DNA of 64,000 nt from Sphingobium sp. HWE2-09 (GTDB lineage: Bacteria; Pseudomonadota; Alphaproteobacteria; Sphingomonadales; Sphingomonadaceae): assembly GCF_035989265.1 (NCBI RefSeq), contig NZ_JAYKZX010000003.1:1-64000 (forward strand), in the 5' to 3' direction. The position numbers and the translations under genes were made by a program. Position 1 is the stretch's first letter, and each line of letters opens with the position of its first letter. Under the pieces are notes generated by a model, which saw only the letters and a list, made by a program, of their open reading frames with translations, ran no database searches and was not told the origin of the DNA. Shown here one piece after another: positions 44,600 through 54,263 of the stretch.

Positions 44600-44717
44600 A
44601 GCAGTATCTCCTCTGGTCGTTTCAAAAACGAATGGCTCTTAGCGGCTTTTTGGCAAAGCCGAAAGGGGTCCGTGCCTTCGCGTCGGCGAAATCACGAACC
44701 CTTGTGGCATTGCTGCC

Positions 44718-46697
44718 TCACCGCATATCGGGTGCGCGGCTCTCATTTGCAAGACGCGAAATGACCTCGTCCACCGAAAGGACGCTCTGCCCCTCGCTGC
44801 CCAGCACGCGCAGGGCGACCTTGCCCTCTTCAGCTTCGCGACGGCCCACGACCAGCAGGTTGGGCACCTTGGCGAGCGAATGTTCGCGCACTTTATAGTT
44901 GATCTTCTCGTTCCGCACGTCGATTTCCGCGCGGATACCCGCTGCGCGCAGGCGCTCCACGACGTTCTGCGCATAGTCGTCGGCATCCGACACGATGGTT
45001 GCGACCACCGCCTGCACCGGGGCCAGCCAGAGCGGGAATTTGCCCGCATAATGTTCGATCAGGATGCCGATGAACCGTTCATAGCTGCCGAAGATCGCGC
45101 GGTGGAGCATGACCGGGCGATGGCGTTCGCCATCTTCGCCGACATAGCTGGCGTCGAGTCGGTCGGGCAGCACGCGGTCCGACTGGATCGTGCCGACCTG
45201 CCAGGTGCGGCCGATCGCGTCGGTCAGATGCCATTCCAGCTTGGGCGCGTAGAAGGCGCCTTCGCCCGGCAATTCTTCCCAGCCGAACTCCGGCGTGTTG
45301 AGGCCGGCAGCGGCGACGGCGGCGCGCAGTTCATTCTCCGCCTTGTCCCACATCTCTTCGCTGCCGAAGCGCTTGTCCGGGCGCAGCGCCAGCTTGATCG
45401 AATAGGTGAAGCCGAAATCCTTGTAGATGCGGTCGGCTAGCGCGCAGAAGGCGCGGACTTCCTCCACGATCTGGTCCTCGCGGCAAAAGATATGCGCGTC
45501 GTCCTGCGTGAACTGGCGCACGCGCATCAGGCCGTGCAGCGCGCCATGCGGCTCGTTGCGGTGGCAGCAGCCATTTTCGTAGAAGCGCAACGGCAGGTCG
45601 CGATAGCTTTTGATTCCCTGGCGGAAGATCAGGACGTGCGCCGGGCAGTTCATGGGTTTCAAGGCCATCCACTGCGCATCGTCCGACACCAGCGGGCCTT
45701 CATCGTCCACATTGGGCACTTCGTCGGGGATGACGAACATATTTTCGCGATATTTGCCCCAATGGCCGGACTGTTCCCACTGGCGCGCGTCCATGACCTG
45801 CGGGGTCTTCACCTCGCGATAGCCCGCCGCGTCGATCGCGCGGCGCATATAGGCTTCCAGCTCGCGCCAGATCAGATAGCCCTTGGGATGCCAGAAGACG
45901 CTGCCATGCGCTTCGGCTTGCAGGTGGAACAGGTCCATCTCCGCGCCCAGCTTGCGATGGTCGCGCTTGCCCGCTTCCTCCAGCCGGGTCAGATGCTCGG
46001 CCAGCTGCTTCTTGTTGAGCCAGCCGGTGCCGTAGATGCGGGACAGCATCGCATTCTTCTGGTCGCCGCGCCAGTAGGCGCCGGAAACGCGCGTCAGCTT
46101 GAACGCGGCGGGATCCACCTTGCCGGTGGAGGCCAGATGCGGACCACGGCACATATCGTACCAGTCGCCCGATCGATACACGGTCAGTTCTTCGCCTGCG
46201 GGCAATTCGGCGGCCCATTCGGCCTTGAAGCTCTCACCCGCCGCGCGCCAGGCGGCGATCAGCGTGTCGCGATCCATGACTTCGCGCACCAGCGGTTTGT
46301 TGGCGGCGATGATCCTGCGCATTTCCGCTTCGATTCCCGGCAGGTCTTCCTCCGTGAAAGGACGATCCTTGGGCGCGAAGTCGTAATAGAAGCCATCGTC
46401 GGTCGACGGGCCGAAGGTGATCTGCGTCCCGGGGAACAGCGCCTGCACCGCTTCGGCCAGGATATGCGCAAAGTCGTGCCGCGCCAGTTCCAGCGCGTCG
46501 GCCTCATCCTTCGCCGTCACCAGAGCGAGGTGCGAATCCTGTTCCAGCGGGCGCGTGATGTCGCGCAGTTCGCCGTCGACGCGCGCGGCGATCGCCGCCT
46601 TTGCCAAGCCCGGCCCGATCGCCGCTGCAATATCCGCCGGGGTAGTACCGGGCGCGACATCACGCACGGAACCATCGGGCAGGGTAATCTTGAGCAT
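44718..46697 (-). CDS. thrS: Threonyl-tRNA synthetase
   Basis: A 659-residue class II synthetase: TGS domain ([16 protein letters not shown]), editing domain with [19 protein letters not shown], zinc-dependent core with [10 protein letters not shown] (zinc Cys), [25 protein letters not shown] (motif 2), and [33 protein letters not shown] (motif 3), then the anticodon-binding domain. ATG at 46697 gives the usual N-terminus; a TTG at 46706 is in frame. infC follows after about 118 bases that include a small hairpin around 44647-44660. Confidence 0.96.
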   Translation of the reverse strand: MLKITLPDGSVRDVAPGTTPADIAAAIGPGLAKAAIAARVDGELRDITRPLEQDSHLALVTAKDEADALELARHDFAHILAEAVQALFPGTQITFGPSTDDGFYYDFAPKDRPFTEEDLPGIEAEMRRIIAANKPLVREVMDRDTLIAAWRAAGESFKAEWAAELPAGEELTVYRSGDWYDMCRGPHLASTGKVDPAAFKLTRVSGAYWRGDQKNAMLSRIYGTGWLNKKQLAEHLTRLEEAGKRDHRKLGAEMDLFHLQAEAHGSVFWHPKGYLIWRELEAYMRRAIDAAGYREVKTPQVMDARQWEQSGHWGKYRENMFVIPDEVPNVDDEGPLVSDDAQWMALKPMNCPAHVLIFRQGIKSYRDLPLRFYENGCCHRNEPHGALHGLMRVRQFTQDDAHIFCREDQIVEEVRAFCALADRIYKDFGFTYSIKLALRPDKRFGSEEMWDKAENELRAAVAAAGLNTPEFGWEELPGEGAFYAPKLEWHLTDAIGRTWQVGTIQSDRVLPDRLDASYVGEDGERHRPVMLHRAIFGSYERFIGILIEHYAGKFPLWLAPVQAVVATIVSDADDYAQNVVERLRAAGIRAEIDVRNEKINYKVREHSLAKVPNLLVVGRREAEEGKVALRVLGSEGQSVLSVDEVISRLANESRAPDMR

Positions 46698-46837
46698 GGC
46701 GGACAAGGGACGGGTCTTTCTGCAAATGAACTAAGGATCGCGGCCACGCAAAGCCGCGCCTTCCCCTTAAATGGGCGGTCCGGCCTGTCAATAGAAGGCC
46801 TGTTCGTGCGGCGGGCCAATCCGCCGGTCCCGACGGA

Positions 46838-47203
46838 TCAGGCGATCAGCAGGCGCGCGTCGTCGCTTGTGCGTTGGAGGACGCCGACCGGCCCGCCGAC
46901 CTCCACATCGCCGGGCAGGTCGTTCGCGGTCATGCCGGACAAGGCCAGCCCGCTCTGGCAGGCGATCAGCGTGACGCCCAGCGCCTGCGCCTCGATCAAA
47001 AGCGCCGAGAGATGGGGCAGCCCGGCGGTCCGATGGGCCGCATCGCGCGGTGCGGCGATCGGCGCGCGCAGCAGCGCGACGGCGTCCAGTTGCAGGAAGA
47101 TGGTCGCGTCGCCACCCAACGCGGCCTGCGCCGCCGCCAGTATCAGCGCCGCGCGCAGCCGCTCCGCATCGGGCGTTGCGACGATGATGGTCAGGGCGCG
47201 CAT
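46838..47203 (-). CDS. DsrE-family protein
   Basis: A 121-residue protein with the DsrE/TusD-like fold pattern: [45 protein letters not shown] at the start, then LLIEAQALGVTLIACQSGLALSGM with a single Cys at the position of the sulfur carrier. The family carries persulfide or has unknown roles. The ATG at 47203 overlaps the end of the ThiF-like gene by 13 bases, so joint function in sulfur transfer is suggested. Confidence 0.72.
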   Translation of the reverse strand: MRALTIIVATPDAERLRAALILAAAQAALGGDATIFLQLDAVALLRAPIAAPRDAAHRTAGLPHLSALLIEAQALGVTLIACQSGLALSGMTANDLPGDVEVGGPVGVLQRTSDDARLLIA

Positions 47204-47958
47204 AGTTCCACGGCGCATCCGGGGCAGGCGGGGTCTTTGGGCACATCCAGCGTGCGGAAGCGCATGGACAGCAGGTCGGCGATCAGCAATCGCCCCGCCA
47301 TATCCGCGCCGAACGGGACCAGCGCGCGGATGACGTCCAGCGCGGCCAGGCTGCCCATCGCGCCGGTCAGCGCGCCGATGACGCCGGTTTCCGCGCAATT
47401 GCGTTCCGGTGCGTCCTGCGGCGCGCCGACCAGGCAGCGATAGCAGGGCTTGTCCGCTTCCCAGCCGCGATAGGTGGCGATCTGCCCTTCGAACGGGCCG
47501 ACCGCCGCCGATACCAGCGGGATGCGCAGGCGTTGCGCACAGTCCGCCACCGCCAGGCGGGTGGCGAAATTGTCGCAGCCGTCGAGTATGGCATCGGCGT
47601 CGCGCAGCATGATCGCGGCATTGTCCGCATCGATCCGGGCGTTGATCGGGATCAGCTTCACGTCCGGGTTGATCCGCGCCACCGCCGCCATCGCCGCTTC
47701 CGCCTTGGGCGCGCCGACATCGGCGGTGCTAAACAGGATCTGGCGCTGGAGATTGGACAGCGCGACATCGTCATCGTCGATTACGCGAATCGTGCCGACG
47801 CCCGCTGCGGCGAGGTAGAGGATCGCCGGGCTGCCGATGCCGCCCGCGCCGATCAACGCCACGTCCGCCGACAACAGTCGCGCCTGTCCCGCGCCGCCGA
47901 TTTCTTTGAGGACGATGTGCCGGGCATAGCGCTCCAGCTGCTCGTCGCTCAGCGTCAT
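47191..47958 (-). CDS. ThiF/MoeB/HesA-family adenylyltransferase
   Basis: A 255-residue E1-like enzyme. [19 protein letters not shown], the nucleotide loop [39 protein letters not shown], and [16 protein letters not shown] are family blocks. Two CxxC pairs (CYRC and CPGC) bind zinc. It adenylates the C-terminus of a ubiquitin-like sulfur carrier (MoaD or ThiS); MoeB versus ThiF cannot be decided since neither partner is adjacent. It overlaps dut by ATGA. Confidence 0.9.
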   Translation of the reverse strand: MTLSDEQLERYARHIVLKEIGGAGQARLLSADVALIGAGGIGSPAILYLAAAGVGTIRVIDDDDVALSNLQRQILFSTADVGAPKAEAAMAAVARINPDVKLIPINARIDADNAAIMLRDADAILDGCDNFATRLAVADCAQRLRIPLVSAAVGPFEGQIATYRGWEADKPCYRCLVGAPQDAPERNCAETGVIGALTGAMGSLAALDVIRALVPFGADMAGRLLIADLLSMRFRTLDVPKDPACPGCAVELCAP

Positions 47959-48416
47959 GACGCGACGCCCGTCGATCCGAAACCGCCTGCGCCGCGTGCC
48001 GTATCGTCCAGTTCGGCGACTTCGGTGAAGCTGGCAAGCTGGACCGGGGCGGCCACCAGTTGCGCAATTCGGTCGCCGCGCGCGATCGGGAAAGGGACGT
48101 CGCCCAGGTTGATGAGGATGATCTTCAATTCGCCGCGATAGTCCGCATCGATCGTGCCGGGCGTGTTGGGCAGGCTGATGCCGTGTTTCAGCGCCAGTCC
48201 CGAGCGGGGGCGCACCTGCACTTCATAGCCCTCCGGGATCGCCATCGCGAAACCGGTCGCCACGGCGTGACGGCCGCCCGGTTGCAGGGTCAATGCTTCG
48301 GCCGACACCACGTCCATGCCCGCTGCATGGGCGGTGGCATAGGCGGGCACTGGCAGCCCTTCCCCATGGGGGAGGCGCTTGAGCTGGATGTCAATCGGCG
48401 GAAGGGGCGAGGGCAT
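47955..48416 (-). CDS. dut: Deoxyuridine 5'-triphosphate nucleotidohydrolase
   Basis: A 153-residue trimeric dUTPase with all five motifs: [45 protein letters not shown] and the C-terminal P-loop-like [10 protein letters not shown]. It hydrolyses dUTP to dUMP, keeping uracil out of DNA. Its ATG lies 26 bases inside the end of coaBC, and its stop overlaps the ThiF-like start, an operon order (coaBC-dut) common in alphaproteobacteria. Confidence 0.95.
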   Translation of the reverse strand: MPSPLPPIDIQLKRLPHGEGLPVPAYATAHAAGMDVVSAEALTLQPGGRHAVATGFAMAIPEGYEVQVRPRSGLALKHGISLPNTPGTIDADYRGELKIILINLGDVPFPIARGDRIAQLVAAPVQLASFTEVAELDDTARGAGGFGSTGVAS

Positions 48417-49647
48417 GGGCGACCTTTTCGATAAGGGTGTCGGCGACCTGCGCCTTGGGCATGGTCGGCCAGGATTCGATGCCGGTGGCGGTGACGATCT
48501 GTACGGTGTTGGCGTCGCCGCCCATCACGTCGCCCGATACGTCGTTGGCGACGATCCAGTCCGCGCCTTTCTTCGCCAGCTTCGCTTCCGCATGGGTTGC
48601 GATCTGCTGGGTTTCGGCGGCGAAACCGATCAGGAGAGCGGGGCGTTGCGAGTGATGGCCCAGCGTTGCGAGGATGTCCGGGTTTTCGACCAGGGCGAGA
48701 GGGGCTGGCTGGCCGGAGCCGTCCTTCTTGATCTTCTGGTCGGCGGCATCGGCGGCGCGCCAGTCGGCGACGGCGGCGACCATGATCGCGACGTCGGCGG
48801 GCAACGCGGCCTCGACCGCGGCCATCATCTGTCGCGCGGTTTCGACATCGACCCGATCGACGCCGGGCGGGGTGGGGAGATGGACCGGCCCGGCGACCAG
48901 CGTCACGCGCGCCCCGGCGCGCGCGGCGGCGGCGGCGATGGCGAAGCCTTGCTTGCCCGACGATCGATTGGCGATGTAGCGCACCGGATCGATCGGCTCA
49001 TGCGTGGGGCCGGCGGTGATGAGGATATGCTTGCCCGCCAAAGCGCCGTCCTTATCTCGCACTTCGCCCTTGTCAAAAAGGCGAAGCCCTTCGACAGGCT
49101 CAGGGCGAACGGCGGATAGAAGGCGTTCGATCTCTGCGGCGATCGCCTCCGGTTCGGGCAGGCGCCCCTTGCCATATTCGCCGCACGCCATCTCGCCCGC
49201 GTCCGGTTCCATGATGTGGACGCCGTCGGCGCGCAGTTGCGCCAGATTGCGCTGCGTCGCGCGATGATGCCACATCCGCACGTTCATCGCCGGGACCGCC
49301 AGCACCGGCTTGTCAGTCGCGAGCAGCAGCGTGGTGGCGAGGTCGTCGGCGATGCCGTTCGCCATCTTCGCCAGGATATTGGCGGTGGCGGGCGCGACGA
49401 CGACCAAGTCGGCCTGGCGCGACAGCTGGATATGGCCGATTTCCTGCTCGTCCTTCAGGTCGAACAATTGGGTGAAGACATGATCCTCGGTCAGCACGCC
49501 CAGCGACAGCGGCGTCACGAACTGCTGCGCCGATGCCGTCAGTACCGCGCGCACTGCGATGCCCCGCTTGCGTAGCGCGCGGACGAGTTCGAGCGATTTA
49601 TACGCCGCGATCCCGCCGGAGATGATGAGGAGGACACGCTGGGTCAT
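48391..49647 (-). CDS. coaBC: Bifunctional phosphopantothenoylcysteine decarboxylase / phosphopantothenate-cysteine ligase
   Basis: A 418-residue Dfp protein. The CoaC half has [15 protein letters not shown], the catalytic His in [34 protein letters not shown], and [10 protein letters not shown] plus [17 protein letters not shown]. The CoaB half begins [34 protein letters not shown] and continues MVAAVADWR and FAAETQ. It makes 4'-phosphopantetheine for CoA. Between the halves the linker [22 protein letters not shown] is encoded by a family B palindrome translated in frame. The ATG at 49647 overlaps the stub ORF stop. Confidence 0.95.
   Translation of the reverse strand: MTQRVLLIISGGIAAYKSLELVRALRKRGIAVRAVLTASAQQFVTPLSLGVLTEDHVFTQLFDLKDEQEIGHIQLSRQADLVVVAPATANILAKMANGIADDLATTLLLATDKPVLAVPAMNVRMWHHRATQRNLAQLRADGVHIMEPDAGEMACGEYGKGRLPEPEAIAAEIERLLSAVRPEPVEGLRLFDKGEVRDKDGALAGKHILITAGPTHEPIDPVRYIANRSSGKQGFAIAAAAARAGARVTLVAGPVHLPTPPGVDRVDVETARQMMAAVEAALPADVAIMVAAVADWRAADAADQKIKKDGSGQPAPLALVENPDILATLGHHSQRPALLIGFAAETQQIATHAEAKLAKKGADWIVANDVSGDVMGGDANTVQIVTATGIESWPTMPKAQVADTLIEKVAHALAPSAD
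49084..49115. repeat. Family B palindromic element, inside coaBC
   Basis: CTTCGACAGGCTCAGGGCGAACGG is one arm of the [15 protein letters not shown] sphingomonad repeat. It is translated on the minus strand as VRPEPVEGL within the CoaC-CoaB linker. Two further arms lie at 61728-61807. Confidence 0.85.
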
Positions 49648-49781
49648 TCGCCGATTCGGGCCAGTTCCGCGCAACATAGTGCAGCCAGATCGGCCAAGCC
49701 GGATGTGGCGGTCATCCATATCCGATCGATCAAAACAACGATGACCTCCAGTCTCGTCGCATCCCTTTGATCGTCATCCAT
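49644..49781 (-). other. 45-codon ORF between the MNT gene and coaBC, possible HEPN remnant
   Basis: ATG at 49781 overlaps the MNT stop (TGATG), and its TGA overlaps the coaBC ATG. The peptide (DDDQRDATRLEVIVVLIDRIW...) is weakly like the N-terminus of short HEPN toxins, which normally follow MNT genes in just this overlapping way, but it is less than half their length and lacks the RxxxxxH active site. It could be a truncated toxin gene or only an incidental coupled frame. Confidence 0.35.
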
Positions 49782-50077
49782 CAAAAAACGCGCACCATGT
49801 CAGCAGCCGCATGATGGGCGACGCGCGGATATAGCGCCTGTCGTTCGACCAGATCCACTTCTGCGCGCAGGATGCGGGATAGGCGCTCCTGTAGATTTAT
49901 GAACTCCAAAAACCCTACTGGCGCCGTTGCTGCTATATCGCAGGATAGATCGACATCGGAATCAGATCGTGCGTCATTGCGCGCGGTCGAACCGAACAGA
50001 TAAAGCGCATCCATCCCCGCCGCGCGCAGTTCGGCCTCATGCGGCTTGATCCGGGCAATGGCTTCGTCGCGGGTCAT
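49781..50077 (-). CDS. Minimal nucleotidyltransferase (MNT/MntA-like)
   Basis: A 98-residue protein with the pol-beta-fold signature LYLFGSTARNDARSDSDVDLSCDI (GSxARxDxxxxSDxDL), where the paired aspartates bind metal, and a third acidic site EVDLVE. MntA proteins AMPylate or otherwise silence HEPN RNase toxins (type VII systems). No full HEPN partner is here, only a 45-codon frame. It begins four bases after the ubiB stop and looks inserted into the ubiE-ubiB-coaBC-dut operon. Confidence 0.82.
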   Translation of the reverse strand: MTRDEAIARIKPHEAELRAAGMDALYLFGSTARNDARSDSDVDLSCDIAATAPVGFLEFINLQERLSRILRAEVDLVERQALYPRVAHHAAADMVRVF

Positions 50078-50081
50078 GGCC

Positions 50082-51620
50082 TCAAGATAGGATAAGCAAC
50101 GCCGTCGCGCCAGCCCCGGCCGCCGCCGCCAGCATCGCCACCAATATGTAGCGCCAGCCGCCGCCCATGCGGATCAGCTTGACCTCGCTCAAGGGGGGCG
50201 GGGGCGGGGCGCCGCCCTTTTCGGGGAAGGCGTCCTCGATCCGCTTGACCAAGCCCGGCAGCCGCTGGAGCGTGCGCCAATTTTCGATCAGCGTGTCGGC
50301 GGCCTTGGCCTCCGGTCCCAGCTCGTCGCGCAGCCAGTTCTTCACATAAGGGCCGCTGGTTTCCCACAGGTTGATGTCGGGGTCGAGCGCGGTCGCCACG
50401 CCCTCCACCATCACCATCGTCTTTTGCAGCAGCAGCAGGTGCGGCTGGGTCTGCATGTCGAAATCGCGGGTGATGGCGAACAGGCCGTCCAACATCCCGC
50501 CGACCGACAATTCGCGCACCGGCTTGCCGCGCATCGGTTCGCCCACGGCGCGGAGCGCCGTCGCAAATTCATCGACATTATGATGGCCGGGCACATATTG
50601 CGCCTCGAAGTGGATTTCGGCCACGCGCTTATAGTTGCCGGTGATCAGGCCGTAGAGAATTTCCGCCAGCCACATGCGCGCGCGCCGGTCGATCCGGCCC
50701 ATGATGCCGAAATCGATCGCGACGATATCGCCATTGGCGGTCACGAACAGGTTGCCCTGATGCATGTCGGCGTGGAAGAAGCCTTCGGCGATCGCCTGCC
50801 GCAGGAAGGCGTTGACCAGCCGCGCGGCCAGATCCTTGACGTCATGGCCCGCCGCGATCAGCGCGGCGCGATCGGAAATCTTGATGCCGTCGATCCACTG
50901 CATCGTCATGACCTTGCCGGTCGTGCGATCCCAGTCGATGGCGGGGATGCGGTAGCCCGGCATCGCCTCCATCGCCTCGCTCAGTTCCGACGCCGACGCT
51001 GCCTCACGCCGCAAATCCAGTTCGCGCGCGGTCCACCGCTTCATGTTGGCGATCACCAGGCGGGGGCGCAGCCGGGCGAGTTCGCCGCCCAGCATTTCCA
51101 CATGGGCCGCCGCCCATTCATAGGTCTGGATGTCGCGGTTGAACTTTTCGATCACGCCGGGGCGGATCACCTTGACCGCGACGTCGCGGCCGTCGGTGGT
51201 GAGCGCGCGATGCACCTGCGCGATCGATGCTGCGCCGACCGGCGCTTCGTCGAACCGGCTGTAGAGCGCTTCGAGCGGACGACCGAAGCTCTGCTCGATC
51301 TGCGCGCGGATCGTGTCGAAGGGCACGGGCGGCAGGGCGTCCTGCAAACGCAGCAGGTCATTCGCCGCATGATCGCCGACCAGGTCGGGCCGGGTTGCCA
51401 GCGTCTGGCCCAGCTTGATCGCGGCCGGGCCGATCGATTGGAAGGCATCGGCATAGCGTGGCTGCTTGGGCACGCGCGCGCCGAAACGGGCGATGCGCAC
51501 CAGCCGCCGGACGGGCGCGGGGGTCAGCGGATCGCGCTCTATCCCCGTCAGCGCGCCATGCCGCGCCAGCGTGCGGCCCCATTTTACGAGGCGCCAGAGA
51601 TGCGTGATGTGGGACGTCAT
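50082..51620 (-). CDS. ubiB: UbiB-type atypical protein kinase / ubiquinone biosynthesis factor
   Basis: A 512-residue ADCK/UbiB protein. IGPAAIKLGQTLATRPDLVG is the KxGQ inhibitory motif, GAASIAQVHRA the A-rich loop, VAVKVIRPGV the ATP lysine, FFHADMHQGNLFV the catalytic loop and VAIDFGIMGRI the metal motif. Two hydrophobic stretches at the end (about 490-512) anchor it. It is needed for aerobic ubiquinone synthesis, possibly by extracting lipid precursors. Start 51620 avoids translating the upstream family D repeat, which is otherwise read as PTPTPPLKGRG. Confidence 0.95.
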   Translation of the reverse strand: MTSHITHLWRLVKWGRTLARHGALTGIERDPLTPAPVRRLVRIARFGARVPKQPRYADAFQSIGPAAIKLGQTLATRPDLVGDHAANDLLRLQDALPPVPFDTIRAQIEQSFGRPLEALYSRFDEAPVGAASIAQVHRALTTDGRDVAVKVIRPGVIEKFNRDIQTYEWAAAHVEMLGGELARLRPRLVIANMKRWTARELDLRREAASASELSEAMEAMPGYRIPAIDWDRTTGKVMTMQWIDGIKISDRAALIAAGHDVKDLAARLVNAFLRQAIAEGFFHADMHQGNLFVTANGDIVAIDFGIMGRIDRRARMWLAEILYGLITGNYKRVAEIHFEAQYVPGHHNVDEFATALRAVGEPMRGKPVRELSVGGMLDGLFAITRDFDMQTQPHLLLLQKTMVMVEGVATALDPDINLWETSGPYVKNWLRDELGPEAKAADTLIENWRTLQRLPGLVKRIEDAFPEKGGAPPPPPLSEVKLIRMGGGWRYILVAMLAAAAGAGATALLILS

Positions 51621-51628
51621 CTTACTTA

Positions 51629-51747
51629 AGCCCCTCCCTTTTAAGGGAGGGGTTGGGGTGGGTGGCGAGCGCAGCGAGATTTCTGTCGTGGCGGAATGGC
51701 GCACAGCCCCCACCCCAACCCCTCCCCTGAAGGGGAGGGGCTTTTTT
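51629..51747. repeat. Family D inverted repeat between ubiE and ubiB
   Basis: CCCCTCCCTTTTAAGGGAGGGG and CCCCTCCCCTGAAGGGGAGGGG are each hairpins. Together with GGTTGGGGTGGGTGG / CCCCCACCCCAACC they form a larger inverted repeat with an 40-odd base centre. It interrupts an operon whose genes are otherwise tightly packed. Confidence 0.8.
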
Positions 51748-51758
51748 GGGAGCGCCCA

Positions 51759-52490
51759 TCAAATCTTCCAGCCCGAATGGATCGCGACCAGCCCGCCCAA
51801 AATCGGCTCCACCTTCGTATTCACGAAACCGGCGTCGCGGATCATCGCTTCGAATTTGGGCATGGGCGGGAAGCGGCGGATCGATTCGATCAGATAACGA
51901 TAGCTGTCGGCGTCATTGGCGAACAGCTTGCCCAGATGCGGCACCAGCTTGTGCGAATAGACGTCGTAAACGTCCGAAAAGCCCGGCCAGGTGGTGGTGG
52001 AAAATTCGAGGCAGAAGAAACGCCCGCCGAACTTGAGCACGCGATGGGCTTCGCTAAGCGCCTGGTCGATATGGGTGACGTTGCGGATGCCGAAGGCGAT
52101 CGTATAGGCGTCGAACGCCCTGTCGTCGAAGGTCAGTTCTTCGGCATTTTGTTCGGACCAGATCAGGCCGTCATAGCCTTTCTTCTGCGCGCGCTCGACG
52201 CCCACGGCCAGCATTTCGGGATTGATGTCCGACACGGTGACCTGCGCGCCGTGCTTGTGCATCCGAAAGGCGATGTCGCCGGTGCCGCCCGCCATGTCGA
52301 GGATGTGTTCGTTCGCGCGGGGCTTCACCCGGCGCACGAACTGGTCCTTCCACAGGCGATGCGCGCCGCCGGACATGGCGTCGTTCATCAGGTCATATTT
52401 CGCCGCGACGTTGGAAAAGACTTCGCGGACCATGCCCTGCTTTTGCGCGGCATCGACGTCGCGATAGCCGAAGGATGCTGTGTCGTTCAT
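51759..52490 (-). CDS. ubiE: Ubiquinone/menaquinone C-methyltransferase
   Basis: A 243-residue SAM methyltransferase: GMVREVFSNVAAKYDLMNDAMSGGAHRLWKD is the UbiE N-terminal signature, ILDMAGGTGDIAFRM is the SAM loop, and TIAFGIRNVTHIDQALSEAHRVLKFGGRFFCLEFS the second UbiE block. It methylates the quinone ring. ATG at 52490 gives the usual start; ATG at 52496 is two codons upstream. It is the first gene of the minus-strand operon and is divergent from treA. Confidence 0.95.
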   Translation of the reverse strand: MNDTASFGYRDVDAAQKQGMVREVFSNVAAKYDLMNDAMSGGAHRLWKDQFVRRVKPRANEHILDMAGGTGDIAFRMHKHGAQVTVSDINPEMLAVGVERAQKKGYDGLIWSEQNAEELTFDDRAFDAYTIAFGIRNVTHIDQALSEAHRVLKFGGRFFCLEFSTTTWPGFSDVYDVYSHKLVPHLGKLFANDADSYRYLIESIRRFPPMPKFEAMIRDAGFVNTKVEPILGGLVAIHSGWKI

Positions 52491-52604
52491 GGGCATCGCT
52501 CTAGACAGTGTTGCGCCGCCATTCCAGCGCCAAGGCATGTCCTTTGGAACGTTTCGCGGCAATCGGCCATTTCTCTGCCTGATCGCCGGTTGATTGGGGG
52601 AGTG

Positions 52605-54170
52605 ATGATATTGCGCCGTTCCATGCTTTGCGCGCTCGCTGCGCTGTTGTGCAGCGCCCAGTCGGTGGCGTCGCCGGTCGCTCCGCCCAGCCCGCAGCAA
52701 ATTTATGGCCCCCTGTTCGAAGCGGTGCAGCGGGAAAAGCTGTTCCCCGACGGCAAGACATTCGTGGACGCGGTGCCCAGGGACGATCCCGCGACGATCC
52801 TGGCCGCCTATCGGCGCGAACAGCCCAAGGGCGCGGCGCTCCGCAACTTTGTCCTCCGGCATTTCGACGTACCGGGTGAACAGGCGGCACAGGCGCAGAG
52901 CCTGCGCGGGCATATCAAGGCGCTCTGGCCGCAACTGACGCGCCCGGCGCTCGATCCGCCGGCCGGATCGTCGGCGCTGGCCTTGCCCGCGCCCTATGTG
53001 GTGCCGGGCGGGCGGTTTCGCGAAATCTATTATTGGGACAGCTATTTCACGATGCTGGGCCTGAAGGTCGATGGGCAGCAGGCGCTGATCAATTCGATGC
53101 TGGTCGATTTCGAAAGCCTGATCGACCGCTACGGCTTCATCCCCAATGGCACGCGGACCTATTATCTGGGCCGGTCGCAGCCGCCCTTTCTGGCGCTGAT
53201 GGCGGACCTGGCGCGCAACCCCGAAGATCGCCGGCACTTAAAAGCCCTGCGCGCCGAGCATGATTTCTGGATGCGCGGGGCGGATGGTCTGGCGGCGGGC
53301 AAGGCCGATCGCCGTGTGGTGCGGATGCCCGACGGAGCGATGCTCAACCGCTATTGGGACGACAAGCCGGGGCCGCGCGATGAAAGCTGGGCCGAGGATG
53401 TCGCGACGGCCGGGCAGAGCAATCGCCCGGCCGCCGACATCTATCGCCATCTGCGCGCGGGCGCGGAAAGCGGTTGGGACTTTTCCTCGCGCTGGCTGGA
53501 CGATCCCAAGCGCCTGTCGACCATCCGCACGACCGATATCGTACCGGTGGACCTCAACAGCCTGCTCTGGTCGTTGGAACGGGGCATCGCCCGGCGTTGC
53601 GCCACGGTCAAGAACAGTGCGTGCGCCCGGCGATTCGATGCGCTGGCAACGGCGCGGGGCAAGGCGATCACCCGCTGGCTGTGGCAACCGGGCGAGGGGC
53701 GCTATGCCGATTGGGACATGCAGGGCCGCAAGCCGACGCCGGTCGTGTCCGCCGCGACGCTCTTCCCGCTGTTCGTTGGGCTGGCCGACCGCCGCCAGGC
53801 CGACGCCGTCGCCCGCCTCACGCGCGCGCAATTGCTGGGGGAGGGCGGGCTGCGCACCACGCGCATCGCCAGCGGCCAGCAATGGGACAGCCCCAATGGC
53901 TGGGCGCCGCTGCAATGGGTGGCGGTGGAGGGGCTGGCCCGCACCGGCCATGCGGCGCTGGCGAAGGCTATCGCGGCGCGCTGGATTGGCACGGTGGACG
54001 CGGCCTATCGCGAAACCGGCAAGATGCTGGAAAAATATGATGTCGAGGCGCGCAAGCCCGGCGGTGGCGGCGAGTATGAACTGCAGGACGGGTTCGGCTG
54101 GACCAATGGCGTCACCCGCGCGCTGATCGATCGCTGGCCCGACCTCGATCCCGACCGGCCCCACCCATAG
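52605..54170 (+). CDS. treA: Periplasmic trehalase (GH37)
   Basis: A 521-residue GH37 enzyme with a signal peptide (about 1-23, ending QSVAS). Both trehalase signatures are present: PGGRFREIYYWDSYFTMLGL and QQWDSPNGWAPLQW. Other blocks are IPNGTRTYYLGRSQPP, ESGWDFSSRWL and the C-terminal GGGGEYELQDGFGWTNGV. It splits trehalose into two glucoses outside the inner membrane. GTG at 52602 directly precedes the ATG. It sits between ubiE and mutM, which are adjacent in many relatives. Confidence 0.95.
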   Translation: MILRRSMLCALAALLCSAQSVASPVAPPSPQQIYGPLFEAVQREKLFPDGKTFVDAVPRDDPATILAAYRREQPKGAALRNFVLRHFDVPGEQAAQAQSLRGHIKALWPQLTRPALDPPAGSSALALPAPYVVPGGRFREIYYWDSYFTMLGLKVDGQQALINSMLVDFESLIDRYGFIPNGTRTYYLGRSQPPFLALMADLARNPEDRRHLKALRAEHDFWMRGADGLAAGKADRRVVRMPDGAMLNRYWDDKPGPRDESWAEDVATAGQSNRPAADIYRHLRAGAESGWDFSSRWLDDPKRLSTIRTTDIVPVDLNSLLWSLERGIARRCATVKNSACARRFDALATARGKAITRWLWQPGEGRYADWDMQGRKPTPVVSAATLFPLFVGLADRRQADAVARLTRAQLLGEGGLRTTRIASGQQWDSPNGWAPLQWVAVEGLARTGHAALAKAIAARWIGTVDAAYRETGKMLEKYDVEARKPGGGGEYELQDGFGWTNGVTRALIDRWPDLDPDRPHP

Positions 54171-54263
54171 CATCGCGCATACCGCTTCCCGGCACGTGCG
54201 AAGCGAACGGATGTTTTGGAAGACCTCTGTTGCCGCCGTCTCGTCAGCGCCTACATACAGGCC

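Noticed and set aside
45492..47333. A 613-codon plus-strand frame opposite thrS
   Set aside because: Antisense of thrS and its neighbours; no recognisable domain and no ribosome site.
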